This document shows positions 1 to 7,341 of a DNA stretch of 55,399 nucleotides, one piece after another (the first letter of the stretch is position 1; each line of letters begins with the position of its first letter). The stretch is from Tyzzerella sp. Its GTDB lineage: Bacteria > Bacillota > Clostridia > Lachnospirales > Lachnospiraceae. Made by a program: the position numbers and the translations under genes. The stretch is taken from assembly GCA_017472665.1 (NCBI GenBank), contig JAFUOS010000004.1:1-55399 (forward strand), read 5' to 3'. The notes beneath the pieces were generated by a model that was given only the letters and a program-made list of their open reading frames with translations, searched no databases and was not told the origin of the DNA.

Positions 1-65
1 AAAGAAATCTCGGAGTTTTAACTCCTATGGAAAAACACGAAATTTATTTGGAAGCCGCATAAAAA

Positions 66-97
66 CTGCCAGCAGATAATCTCTACTGGCAGGAAAA
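66..97. terminator. Hairpin at left edge, possible terminator
   Basis: CTGCCAG and CTGGCAG form a 7-bp stem around a 13-base loop, followed by an AT-rich run ending in T residues. It may end a transcript that begins left of the window. No gene is visible to its left, so its owner is unknown. Confidence 0.4.
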
Positions 98-463
98 TTT
101 TATATTTTTTCAATTGTCTACTTGACGGGGTGCAGTTCAAACTCTCCGGTGGCCTCAACTATATCATAGATAACATTTTCCACAAAATTTTCGAGTTATC
201 AACAAAATAAAGGAAGAATTTTATAAATAATTGTGCTATTATGTAAGCACATCAATTAAGACATCCATTTCTATCAAAATATTCCAAGATGTCAATTTGC
301 GTCACATTCGTAAGACGCATCTGAATTTCAAGACGTTTCAGTCAAAGAATTTCAAATTTGATGAAAAAGCAAAGAACGGAGAGTGTTGCCTATGATTGTT
401 TTTTTCCAATTATATCTGTAATTAGAAGGCAAGTTGTGATATTATAAAAGGAGACAAGATACT
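98..463. other. Intergenic stretch without a recognisable gene
   Basis: No open frame here has codon use or a ribosome site like a real gene. It contains several short imperfect inverted repeats, for example GTGCT/AGCAC near 233-249 and GCGTC/GACGC near 299-318. The only clear signal is AAAAGGAG at 446-453, which serves the gene starting at 464. I could not find a convincing promoter. Confidence 0.5.
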
Positions 464-1453
464 ATGGAAGATAACAAAAAACTAAATAATGAGGGAAACA
501 CAGCTACACCATATGATGATGTATATCGTACACTGCTTAACGATTGTACGTCGCTTATCATACCGGTTGTAAATGAGGTGTTTCAGAAACAACATGGCGA
601 AAATGAAAAAGTAACAGTGCTGAATAACGAATTTTACATCACCAAACAGGACGGAGAGCAGAAAGAAAGGATTACAGATTCTAATTTCATCATCGGGAAT
701 ACCTGTTATCATTTTGAATGCCAGAGTACTTCGGACGGAACCATCATTATGCGTGTGTTTGAGTATGGTTCCCAGATAGCGATTCGGGATAGTTATATTG
801 AAAATAATGTATTAACGGTGAAATTTCCGAATACGGCAATTCTTTATCTGAGACAGACGAGAAACACACCAGATTATATGAATATTCGTATTAAAGTGCC
901 GGAAGCATCCTGTAGTTACCGTGTTCCTGTGCTGAAAGTGCAGAATTATTCGTTGGAAGAAATCTTTGAAAAGAAGCTGTTCTTTTTAATTCCTTTTCAC
1001 ATTTTTTCATACGAGAAAAATTTTCCAAAATATGAATCAGATGAGGAAAAACTGCAGGAGCTGACGAACGTGTACCGACAAATTATTGTGCGTTTAAATG
1101 AATGCGCAGAAGCTGGGATTATCAGCGAGTATGTGAAAGGAACTGTGATAGCCATGTCAAAGAAAGTATTAGATGCACTGACTGTAAAATATTCCAAGGT
1201 GCAAGAAAGAGTAGGAAAGATTATGGGTGGAAAGATACTGGATTACGAGGCAAAGCGGATTCGAGATGAAGAAAGAGTGAACACGGAGCGAGAACGGAAG
1301 CGTGCAGAGGAAGCAGAAGCGCGTGCAGAGGAAGAGAAAGCGCGTGTGGCGGAAGCAAAAGCGCGTGCAGAAAAGGCAGAGGCAAGAAACAAGAAACTTG
1401 AGGCAGAGATTGCACGACTGAAGGAACAAAACAAGGAAAATACACATGACTAA
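464..1453 (+). CDS. Rpn-like PD-(D/E)XK nuclease family transposase protein
   Basis: 329-residue protein of the Rpn / PD-(D/E)XK nuclease family often annotated as recombination-promoting nuclease or putative transposase. The likely catalytic core is visible as Asp72 and, in the strand YHFECQS, Glu85 and Gln87, the E-x-Q form typical of this family. The conserved FEYGSQIAIRDSY segment follows. Residues about 262-325 are an extremely Glu/Ala/Arg/Lys-rich heptad-like coiled coil, also common in clostridial members. The start has AAAAGGAG 10 bases upstream. These genes usually occur in many copies per Lachnospiraceae genome; their biological role is unclear. The last 8 bases overlap the CapA-like gene, suggesting translational coupling. 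No terminal inverted repeats were found, so it is not called a mobile element. Confidence 0.85.
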   Translation: MEDNKKLNNEGNTATPYDDVYRTLLNDCTSLIIPVVNEVFQKQHGENEKVTVLNNEFYITKQDGEQKERITDSNFIIGNTCYHFECQSTSDGTIIMRVFEYGSQIAIRDSYIENNVLTVKFPNTAILYLRQTRNTPDYMNIRIKVPEASCSYRVPVLKVQNYSLEEIFEKKLFFLIPFHIFSYEKNFPKYESDEEKLQELTNVYRQIIVRLNECAEAGIISEYVKGTVIAMSKKVLDALTVKYSKVQERVGKIMGGKILDYEAKRIRDEERVNTERERKRAEEAEARAEEEKARVAEAKARAEKAEARNKKLEAEIARLKEQNKENTHD

Positions 1454-2537
1454 AAAAGTAAAAAATACAATCGTAATTTCTGGCTTTATTCTGATTGCCA
1501 TCATCATTTTTGCAATGATAAAGCTGACAAGCCTCGTAAAAAATGCAGAAAAAGAAGCAAGCCAGACAGTAGAAAATACGCAAGCAGAAGACCTCCCAGA
1601 AGTCATCATTGAAACAAAGAAAGACATCCAAATCACAATCAGCGCAGCAGGCGACTGCACCTTTGCAACAGATGTCAATTATGCTGGCGGTCCAACCTTC
1701 GTTGCCAAATACAACGAAGTACAAGACCCATCCTATTTCCTTGCAGGAGTCCAGTCCGTGTTTGCAAATGACGATTTGACCATTGTAAATTTCGAAGGAA
1801 CCCTCACCAACTTAGATACCCGCCAAGAGAAAGAATTTGCATTCCGCGGCGACCCAGAATACATACAGATTCTGACATCGGGCTCTGTGGAAGCAGTAAA
1901 TCTTGCAAACAACCACAGCAGAGATTATGGTATGCAAAGTTTGGAAGATACAAAACAATATCTGACGGAAGCTGGAGTGACGCATTTCGGCTACGAAGAA
2001 ACTGCGATTTATGAATGCAAAGGCGTGAAAATAGGCCTAATCGGCATCTATGTACTGCCAGATGGATTGGGACGCATGCAGCAGCTAAAGGACCACATTC
2101 AAAAAGTGAAGTCAGAAGGTGCGGTTATTACTATCGTGAATTTTCACTGGGGAATTGAGCGGGAGTACTATCCAAATGATGTGCAGAAACAGTTAGCACA
2201 TGCTGCGATTGACAACGGAGCAGATTTGGTCATTGGAGAACATCCTCATGTGCTTCAAGGGATTGAAACCTATAACGGAAAGAAAATTGTATATAGCATG
2301 GGAAATTTCTGCTTTGGTGGAAATAAGAATCCAAGTGATAAGGACAGCATGATTTTCCAGCAGACATTCACGATTCGTGATGGCGAGATTTTATCTTATG
2401 ACGATTTTAATGTGATTCCATGCTCGATTTCATCCGTAACAAATGTAAATGATTATCAGCCGACGATACTGGAGGGTGCAGAAGCAGAGCGGGTGATGAA
2501 TAAAATAGATGAGATCAGCGCGGGGCTATCTCAATAA
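1446..2537 (+). CDS. CapA family metallophosphatase-like protein, membrane anchored
   Basis: 363-residue protein of the CapA / PGA_cap family (poly-gamma-glutamate capsule biosynthesis related, calcineurin-like fold). One N-terminal membrane helix (about residues 9-27) is followed by a lysine/glutamate linker and an extracytoplasmic domain. Family motifs appear in order: AGDCTF, NFEGTL, NLANNHSRDYG, HWGIE, IGEHPHVLQG and YSMGNF; the Asn, His and Asp residues in these are the probable metal ligands. Companion capsule genes (capB, capC) are absent, so a role in polyglutamate synthesis is not supported; hydrolysis of a wall or envelope phosphoester is an alternative. The ATG overlaps the end of the nuclease gene by 8 bases and has only a weak purine-rich ribosome site. 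A hairpin terminator follows at 2584. Confidence 0.87.
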   Translation: MTKKVKNTIVISGFILIAIIIFAMIKLTSLVKNAEKEASQTVENTQAEDLPEVIIETKKDIQITISAAGDCTFATDVNYAGGPTFVAKYNEVQDPSYFLAGVQSVFANDDLTIVNFEGTLTNLDTRQEKEFAFRGDPEYIQILTSGSVEAVNLANNHSRDYGMQSLEDTKQYLTEAGVTHFGYEETAIYECKGVKIGLIGIYVLPDGLGRMQQLKDHIQKVKSEGAVITIVNFHWGIEREYYPNDVQKQLAHAAIDNGADLVIGEHPHVLQGIETYNGKKIVYSMGNFCFGGNKNPSDKDSMIFQQTFTIRDGEILSYDDFNVIPCSISSVTNVNDYQPTILEGAEAERVMNKIDEISAGLSQ

Positions 2538-2583
2538 AAATTCGCTGATTTGAACAAAATGCAAAAACGCAAATAAAACAAAA

Positions 2584-2626
2584 CGACACAGAAACAAGTA
2601 TGAACTTGGAATCTGTGTCGCTTTTA
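2584..2626. terminator. Bidirectional hairpin terminator, copy 1 of a repeated element
   Basis: CGACACAG pairs with CTGTGTCG, with an inner CAAGT/ACTTG stem. CTTTT follows on the plus strand and GTTTTGTTTTATTT on the minus strand, so it can end both the CapA gene and the convergent secreted-protein operon. A near copy in the same orientation lies at 8589-8632. Confidence 0.8.
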
Positions 2627-2656
2627 TAAAGACGAAAAAATTAATCTTAATTTAAA

Positions 2657-3157
2657 CTATGAGAGATTACCGTTTGCATCACAGGTTAATACAACATGGC
2701 AACTCTTGGTGTCAGTTGTGATGAACAAAGTCTTGTGCTTAAATGTTGCATCTCCTACGGCGGTGTTTGATGATGCATAGGTGGAGGCACTATCAAGTTC
2801 CCAACCACTGGAAAGATTGCTTGTTGAGTATGATGTGCTTGTACAAGTTGCACTTACACCGCTATTCACTGTGAATGTGCCCTTAACAGTAAATGTCCAA
2901 AGTATATTGCCATTACTGTCTTTGGCGGTATAATTTTTAGCTCCTGATTTTGTGTATGAAGTTGCACGAGTTGGTAAAGCATCTTTTTCCTCTAAGACTG
3001 TGATTGTTACAGATGTTCCGTCTGAAAGGTATTCGATATTTTCGCTTATCACTTCAAAATTATCAGTTAAAGTATTCACTGGTGCTGCATTTGCAGTGAG
3101 TAATAAACTGTTTGCAATAATCATTATAGACAAAAATGTAGCAAATATTTTTTTCAT
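2657..3157 (-). CDS. Small secreted protein of unknown function
   Basis: 166-residue protein with a classical signal peptide: MKK, a hydrophobic core to about residue 22, and a likely cleavage site after ANA (residue 24). The mature part is rich in Thr, Ser and Asn and predicted beta-rich. It begins with a short charged segment and ends with strands containing two Cys residues. I do not recognise a named family. It is the last gene of the padR operon, 19 bases after the HAAS-type gene, which suggests co-regulation with the divergent transporter. It could be a sensed or protective envelope protein; that is inference. Confidence 0.75.
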   Translation of the reverse strand: MKKIFATFLSIMIIANSLLLTANAAPVNTLTDNFEVISENIEYLSDGTSVTITVLEEKDALPTRATSYTKSGAKNYTAKDSNGNILWTFTVKGTFTVNSGVSATCTSTSYSTSNLSSGWELDSASTYASSNTAVGDATFKHKTLFITTDTKSCHVVLTCDANGNLS

Positions 3158-3176
3158 AAGGTTATTCCTTTCTTAA

Positions 3177-3578
3177 TTATTCTATAATTCCAAAATCATC
3201 TACGGATTCTTCATAATAGTATACTGCTGTTCGGTTATTGTTTCCAATTATAACAATAGAGGTCGCAATTGTAAAAATAGAAGCCAGAATCAAAAAAATA
3301 ATTACGATCATTTTTAGTGCTTTATGTATTCTGGATTTTTTTACATAATCAATTCCAGAAGAAATAGCAAATTCTTCTGCAATCGTTTCCGGATTTCCAA
3401 AATGTTCTGTAATATTTTTGAACGAAGAAATTGGATTTTGTTCTAGATACTCTTCGACATCATTTTTCAAATCTTTGAGTATTTTGTTTTTGGTTTTCCA
3501 ATCACAAACAAGAGAACGTCTTATTTTGCGAAAATATTTTTTTAATTCTTTCTCAGAAATATTATTAGTGTCTGCCAT
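3177..3578 (-). CDS. HAAS-type (DUF1700-like) membrane protein paired with PadR
   Basis: 133-residue protein. The N-terminal 70 residues (SEKELKKYFRKIRRSL, followed by a VEEYLEQNP segment and HFGNPETIAEEF) match the HAAS/DUF1700 signalling fold typically encoded next to PadR regulators. A single membrane helix spans about residues 91-113, and a short acidic tail follows. The start overlaps the padR stop by 14 bases, so translation is probably coupled. In the known context such proteins are thought to relay or modulate PadR-controlled envelope responses. No enzymatic motif is visible. Confidence 0.75.
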   Translation of the reverse strand: MADTNNISEKELKKYFRKIRRSLVCDWKTKNKILKDLKNDVEEYLEQNPISSFKNITEHFGNPETIAEEFAISSGIDYVKKSRIHKALKMIVIIFLILASIFTIATSIVIIGNNNRTAVYYYEESVDDFGIIE

Positions 3579-3924
3579 TAATAAAGTCCTCCAAATCTCC
3601 GTAACCGAGTGCTAGTAAAATACCTCTGTTAAGCGAAATATATTCTTTTTTTATTGCGGACAGATAGTCTTGCCCAGCAGGTTGCAAATGATAGTACACT
3701 CGTGTTCTTCGCTTTCCTACTTTTTCAGTGCGGTCTGAAATATATCCTTTGTCGAGTAATCTATATAAAACAGGGTATAAGGAACCCTCAGTCACAGTAA
3801 ACAATCCGTTACTCTGGCTTTCGAACTCCTGACATATTTCGTATCCGTACATATCTTTTCTCTGTAAAAGAGTAAGTAAAACGAGTTCAATCGTTCCTCG
3901 TTTTAGTCCTTTTTCAATGCTCAT
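3565..3924 (-). CDS. PadR family transcriptional regulator
   Basis: 119-residue winged-helix repressor. Motifs of the family are clear: the ELVLLTLLQRKDMYGYEI helix pair, the recognition region TEGSLYPVLYRLLDKGYI, the wing with RRTRVYYHL, and the dimerising C-terminal helix. Small PadR proteins (subfamily s1) of this size commonly control drug-exporter operons and themselves. It is transcribed divergently from the ABC operon at 4154-8566, and the 300-base gap contains two facing TTGACA promoters with symmetric sequence between them. The likely job is autorepression and repression of the exporter. The ligand is unknown. Confidence 0.88.
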   Translation of the reverse strand: MSIEKGLKRGTIELVLLTLLQRKDMYGYEICQEFESQSNGLFTVTEGSLYPVLYRLLDKGYISDRTEKVGKRRTRVYYHLQPAGQDYLSAIKKEYISLNRGILLALGYGDLEDFINGRH

Positions 3925-3954
3925 TGAGATCCCATCCTCTATCGGTATATTTTA

Positions 3955-3983
3955 AATTTAAATGCAATGTTTTATTTTGTCAA
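3955..3983 (-). promoter_or_regulatory. Sigma-A type promoter for the padR operon
   Basis: On the minus strand, TTGACA (3983-3978) and TAAATT (3960-3955) are separated by 17 bases, about 30 bases upstream of the padR ATG. The match is by eye. Confidence 0.6.
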
Positions 3984-4011
3984 TACTATGTAATACAAAA
4001 TATTGTTGACA
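3978..4011. promoter_or_regulatory. Candidate PadR operator between facing -35 elements
   Basis: TGTCAATA and TATTGTTGACA form an imperfect inverted repeat whose arms are the two divergent -35 boxes. ATGTAATACA lies between them, resembling the ATGT/ACAT dyads reported for PadR sites. A dimer bound here would cover both promoters. No experimental support is implied. Confidence 0.45.
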
Positions 4012-4034
4012 GAAAATAATTTGCATGGTAATAT
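4006..4034 (+). promoter_or_regulatory. Strong sigma-A promoter for the ABC module
   Basis: TTGACA (4006-4011), a 17-base spacer and TAATAT (4029-4034), a near-consensus vegetative promoter. Transcription would start about 4041 and run through the mini-ORF, leader peptide and attenuator before the first structural gene at 4232. Confidence 0.75.
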
Positions 4035-4153
4035 CAAATCAAAAATAAGTTATGAGAGGGTAATTCCAATGTGCAGATAAAAGCAGAATGAAATTTAGAG
4101 AGACTATACTCTATTAGGTATGAAATTTACAGTAAAGAAAGGAATGAAAAATT

Positions 4154-4204
4154 ATGAGAAGAATTAGTGTAAACAGGGGATATTTGTCCCCTTGTTTATT
4201 TTAA
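4154..4204 (+). CDS. Leader peptide of 16 residues overlapping an attenuator
   Basis: The short frame MRRISVNRGYLSPCLF has AAAGGA about 11 bases upstream. Its last nine codons lie inside the hairpin AAACAGGGGA/TCCCCTTGTTT. A four-codon frame, ATG TGC AGA TAA, precedes it at 4069-4080. A peptide whose codons form a terminator is the usual layout of ribosome-mediated attenuation. From memory it resembles the leader attenuators before ribosome-protection tetracycline resistance genes, but I cannot verify the alignment. Too short to be certain of translation. Confidence 0.45.
   Translation: MRRISVNRGYLSPCLF
4171..4203 (+). terminator. Attenuator-type hairpin before the ABC operon
   Basis: AAACAGGGGA and TCCCCTTGTTT form a stem of about 10 pairs with one bulge around a TATTTG loop, followed by ATTTTAAA. 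The T-run is weak, so termination may be partial. It lies between the promoter and the first structural gene, so any termination here would lower exporter expression. Confidence 0.55.
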
Positions 4205-4231
4205 ACATAAAGCTTAGGAGCAAAAACAATT

Positions 4232-4948
4232 ATGAAAAAGTATATGAAAATAGTTGTTTGTACAATCATTCTTATTGCTGTCATAGTGGTTGTCGGTCTC
4301 GATTTACTTAAGGACAAACTCTACATTCCACAAGATAACTTATGGAATGAATCAACATCGGATTCGGCAGAGGGATCGGAAGAAACTGAAGAGATTGTCA
4401 TGACGGAAGAGGATAAGACTTATTCCATGCATGAGGAAGTGAAAATTGAAAATGAAGTATACATTGATAATAATTGGAGTAAACAACCTTTAATGTTTGT
4501 AGTTCATGGATACGAAGTTACAAAAGAATGTCCGGGCGAGCTACCTGTATTGCATCGTTTGGCAGAGCATTTTGATATGGATTCAGAAGGGACTTTTACA
4601 AGCAATTATTCGTATTTTCTTGTCTATTTGACTATTATAAATAATACTGACTACGACCAGGTATGGTGGTTAAATGAGTTTTTATTAGATTTAAAGGACA
4701 ATCAGGAAAATATCATGGGGAAGTCAGAGGTTTTTATATATAATAACAAAGAAAAGTGCAATGACAAAGACTATTTTTCATATACTCATCCAGCACATTC
4801 ACAACAAGATTTTACAATAGGCTTTTTTATGACTGACGAGGAACTATCTGATGCAGCAACCATTAAATTGGAAATCACGCACTGGGGAAGCGGCGGTGAA
4901 AAACCACATAATTTTGAACGGTATGTCACCTTGAAATCAAAGGAGTAA
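4232..4948 (+). CDS. Membrane-anchored extracytoplasmic protein, first gene of ABC operon
   Basis: 238-residue protein. An N-terminal membrane helix (residues about 6-24) is followed by an acidic, Ser/Glu-rich linker (30-70) and a beta-rich domain. The segment YFLVYLTIINNTDYDQVWW is the DUF4352/DUF5027-style strand pattern found in proteins that accompany Lachnospiraceae ABC transporters. There is no lipobox cysteine, so the helix itself is the anchor. The gene sits 4 bases before the first permease gene, whose ribosome site overlaps its stop. It may bind a substrate or partner outside the cell. The exact family is uncertain. Confidence 0.7.
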   Translation: MKKYMKIVVCTIILIAVIVVVGLDLLKDKLYIPQDNLWNESTSDSAEGSEETEEIVMTEEDKTYSMHEEVKIENEVYIDNNWSKQPLMFVVHGYEVTKECPGELPVLHRLAEHFDMDSEGTFTSNYSYFLVYLTIINNTDYDQVWWLNEFLLDLKDNQENIMGKSEVFIYNNKEKCNDKDYFSYTHPAHSQQDFTIGFFMTDEELSDAATIKLEITHWGSGGEKPHNFERYVTLKSKE

Positions 4949-4952
4949 TAAT

Positions 4953-5777
4953 TTGAAGAATATAGTATTGATTGAATTAAAAAGAGCTTTTAAGAACAAA
5001 ACATTTTTCATTTCCGTTTTATTGGGAATCGTTATAGGAACAATTGAGTTTGTAATAGAAGTACTGCCATTAGCATCTAAACTTGATGAATACTTATCCT
5101 ATAATAAGCCAATGAATGATATTTCGTGGCTGTTTTCAAATTGGTTGGGTGGTCATTTGACCAGCATATATAGCTATGTATTCTTTTTGTTGATACCTGT
5201 AATTGCGATTCTTCCATTTGCAACATCTGGATTCGAGGATTTTAAGAGCGGATTTGCTAAAAATATAGTAGTACGTGTGGATAAGAGAAAATATTACTTT
5301 GCAAAGTATTTTGCCGTATTTATCACGGGTGGAACTGCGGTGATTCTCCCGGTTATTTATAATCTCGCATTGTCGGCGGTTGTTTTACCTTCTGTTTTAC
5401 CACAAAAAAATTCGAGTACGTTTGCATTATATGGTATACATGTTGGAACAGAATTATTTTTTAATCATCCATATGTTTATATTTTTATGTATCTGTTTCT
5501 TGATTTTATTTTTGCAGGATTGATTGCTACAGTTTCACTATTGGTAGGATTGATTGCGGAACACAAATTCGAGGTGCTTTTTGCCCCATTTATCGGCTAC
5601 ATTTTCATAAATTCAGTGTGTAATTTGTTGGGGCTTACAGAAAACTCTCCAGTGTGTTTTTTGAGACCAGGGTACGGAATAACTGACTTAAAGGTTGTTG
5701 TTCTTATAGGTGTGACAATGTTTGTTATCACATTTTGCACTTATGTGCTAAGGGGTCAAAAGAAGGATGTTATTTAA
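4953..5777 (+). CDS. ABC-2 type permease subunit, TTG start
   Basis: 274-residue polytopic membrane protein with about six hydrophobic segments: near residues 16-36, a long loop, then about 68-90, 116-140, 175-205, 208-228 and 245-265. The pattern resembles ABC-2 type export permeases. The start is TTG at 4953, supported by AAAGGAG at 4939-4945 with 7-base spacing; there is no ATG near. It is the first of three consecutive membrane proteins before the ATPase gene at 7342 and overlaps the next gene by 11 bases. The three membrane proteins are dissimilar in sequence, so they are probably distinct subunits rather than recent duplicates. Substrate unknown. Confidence 0.72.
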   Translation: MKNIVLIELKRAFKNKTFFISVLLGIVIGTIEFVIEVLPLASKLDEYLSYNKPMNDISWLFSNWLGGHLTSIYSYVFFLLIPVIAILPFATSGFEDFKSGFAKNIVVRVDKRKYYFAKYFAVFITGGTAVILPVIYNLALSAVVLPSVLPQKNSSTFALYGIHVGTELFFNHPYVYIFMYLFLDFIFAGLIATVSLLVGLIAEHKFEVLFAPFIGYIFINSVCNLLGLTENSPVCFLRPGYGITDLKVVVLIGVTMFVITFCTYVLRGQKKDVI

Positions 5778-6486
5778 TAAGATAAGAAATTTGAAAGTGA
5801 AATGTCTGATATTGTTATTTACAATACCGCTACTTGTTTTTGTTTTATTGCTATTCAACTTAAATTTTTACTTTAGTCATGGAATAAAAGCATGTTTGGG
5901 AGATTGCCTCATCATGATTTCAGGGAAAAATTTCAATATATTTCTCATCATTACAGTTCTAATATCAACGTATATTTTTAAAGAAGAAAATAAGCTCATC
6001 GTTCTAAAACAAAAAAGTAAACAGGCGATTTATATTAAAAATTTTTTATCTATGGTAACTATTATCTTCCTATTATTGTTGTACCTTTATTTTTGTGCTG
6101 TCTTTATAGGAAGTTTTTTCTCTACTTCTTTTTTGAATTGGAGCGAGCAGACAAGCATCTATTGCAAGGTCACTGAAAGCACGAATCAATCAGTTTCGTT
6201 TATTCAAGTGCTTTTTGTATCATTGTTTTTCAACTTTGTTTCAGTAGTTATGTTAAATGCTGTATATGTGGCACTACTTTTTGTCACGCAAAAACACATT
6301 TATGGTTGTCTGTTTTTAGTAGGCACAGTGACTATTGGGTATGAGTTTTTGAAGTTCTTTGTTGATTATGGCTTGTTTCATACAATGAATAATATAGGTA
6401 TCCATATTTTAGGATTTATAATCATTGCGATTATTTCGTTTTGGAGCGGTTATGTGAATGCAGAAAGGAAAGATTATCTTGAATAG
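5767..6486 (+). CDS. Membrane protein, probable second ABC transporter subunit
   Basis: 239-residue hydrophobic protein with about six membrane segments (near residues 12-33, 55-68, 90-112, 145-170, 177-195 and 208-228). No family motif beyond membrane topology is recognisable. It contains a Cys/Ser/Thr-rich external loop around residues 115-145. The start overlaps the previous gene by 11 bases and the end overlaps the next by 29, so the three are translated as one coupled unit. Such triplets occur in bacteriocin-type and other peptide exporters, but assignment here is inference from position. Confidence 0.65.
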   Translation: MLFNKIRNLKVKCLILLFTIPLLVFVLLLFNLNFYFSHGIKACLGDCLIMISGKNFNIFLIITVLISTYIFKEENKLIVLKQKSKQAIYIKNFLSMVTIIFLLLLYLYFCAVFIGSFFSTSFLNWSEQTSIYCKVTESTNQSVSFIQVLFVSLFFNFVSVVMLNAVYVALLFVTQKHIYGCLFLVGTVTIGYEFLKFFVDYGLFHTMNNIGIHILGFIIIAIISFWSGYVNAERKDYLE

Positions 6487-7321
6487 AGAATCATTTGTAC
6501 GTTTTCAAAGGCAATTGAGGTATGATAATGTAAATGGTATTTTGCACTACTGGAAAATGGCGATACCAGTTATTGTTTTGACTGTCTTTGTTTGTGGCAA
6601 ATTTTTATCAGATTATTATTGCCAAGCGAGAGAGTTATCATCTTTGCCAGTTCCATCCACAGCAGATTTTATTGTGGATATGTTTAAAGGAATGGAAAAG
6701 TATGAACCCGAAGTAAAAACGAAACCTTTTGAGATACCGGCTTTTTATTTGTTTTTTAATATTTATATTTCCTATGCAATTGCAAAATATCCGTTTGGTG
6801 ATTTAAAAGGTATGGGAAAGAATGTGTTGGTGAATTCAAAAAGCCGTTCCAATTGGATCTTCAGTAAATTCGTTTGGTGCGCAGAAATAATTGTTGTTTT
6901 TTATGTGATAACTTATATGGTTGCGACTGGTTTTTCTGCTTTGACGGGTAGTGTCACTTTTCGTTTGAACGAAGAAGTAAATGCTGCGGTTTCAAACATC
7001 GGTTTAGCTCAAACGAATTTTTTAATGGATGCTATTATTTTACCTATTGTAACCTCTATTTGTATTTCGTATGTGCAACTAATGTTGTCGTTTCGGTTTA
7101 ATCTCCTAACAAGTAATATTGTAACAATTGTAGTAATCTGTTTATCAGCTTATTATAGCAATACTTTTTTGGTGGGAAATTACCTAATGCTTTTAAGAAA
7201 TTTCTCGGTTATAGGGATGGAAGGAGTTTCTACAAATTATGGTTATATCATTTGCATTTTACTCAGTATAGTCTCTCTTTTTCTGAGTAAAGAATGGTTT
7301 AGAAGAATAGACATTTTTTAA
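6458..7321 (+). CDS. Membrane protein, probable third ABC transporter subunit
   Basis: 287-residue protein. After a basic, soluble N-terminus of about 30 residues come a membrane segment (32-50), an external loop to about 95, and five further segments (about 98-112, 143-165, 195-220, 222-240, 258-275). The KYPFGDLKGMGKNVLVNSKSR stretch after the second segment looks like a cytosolic coupling loop, as in ABC-2 permeases. The start within the preceding gene (29-base overlap) was chosen as the first Met in frame; a Met further in is possible. The stop abuts the ATPase gene region. Confidence 0.62.
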   Translation: MQKGKIILNRESFVRFQRQLRYDNVNGILHYWKMAIPVIVLTVFVCGKFLSDYYCQARELSSLPVPSTADFIVDMFKGMEKYEPEVKTKPFEIPAFYLFFNIYISYAIAKYPFGDLKGMGKNVLVNSKSRSNWIFSKFVWCAEIIVVFYVITYMVATGFSALTGSVTFRLNEEVNAAVSNIGLAQTNFLMDAIILPIVTSICISYVQLMLSFRFNLLTSNIVTIVVICLSAYYSNTFLVGNYLMLLRNFSVIGMEGVSTNYGYIICILLSIVSLFLSKEWFRRIDIF

Positions 7322-7341
7322 TGAACATAGGAGGCATTATC

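Noticed and set aside
1290-1440. Possible CRISPR-like or tandem DNA repeat
   Set aside because: Repeats are in frame and encode the coiled coil, with no unique spacers. No CRISPR array was found anywhere in the window.
1169-1724. Two long minus-strand frames opposite the nuclease tail
   Set aside because: They arise from repetitive GCG/CGT sequence of the coiled-coil region, with Cys/Phe/Leu-rich products.
4953-7321. Possible frameshifts splitting one large permease into three overlapping genes
   Set aside because: Each frame has its own membrane topology, and overlaps of 11 and 29 bases with separate starts are normal for coupled genes.
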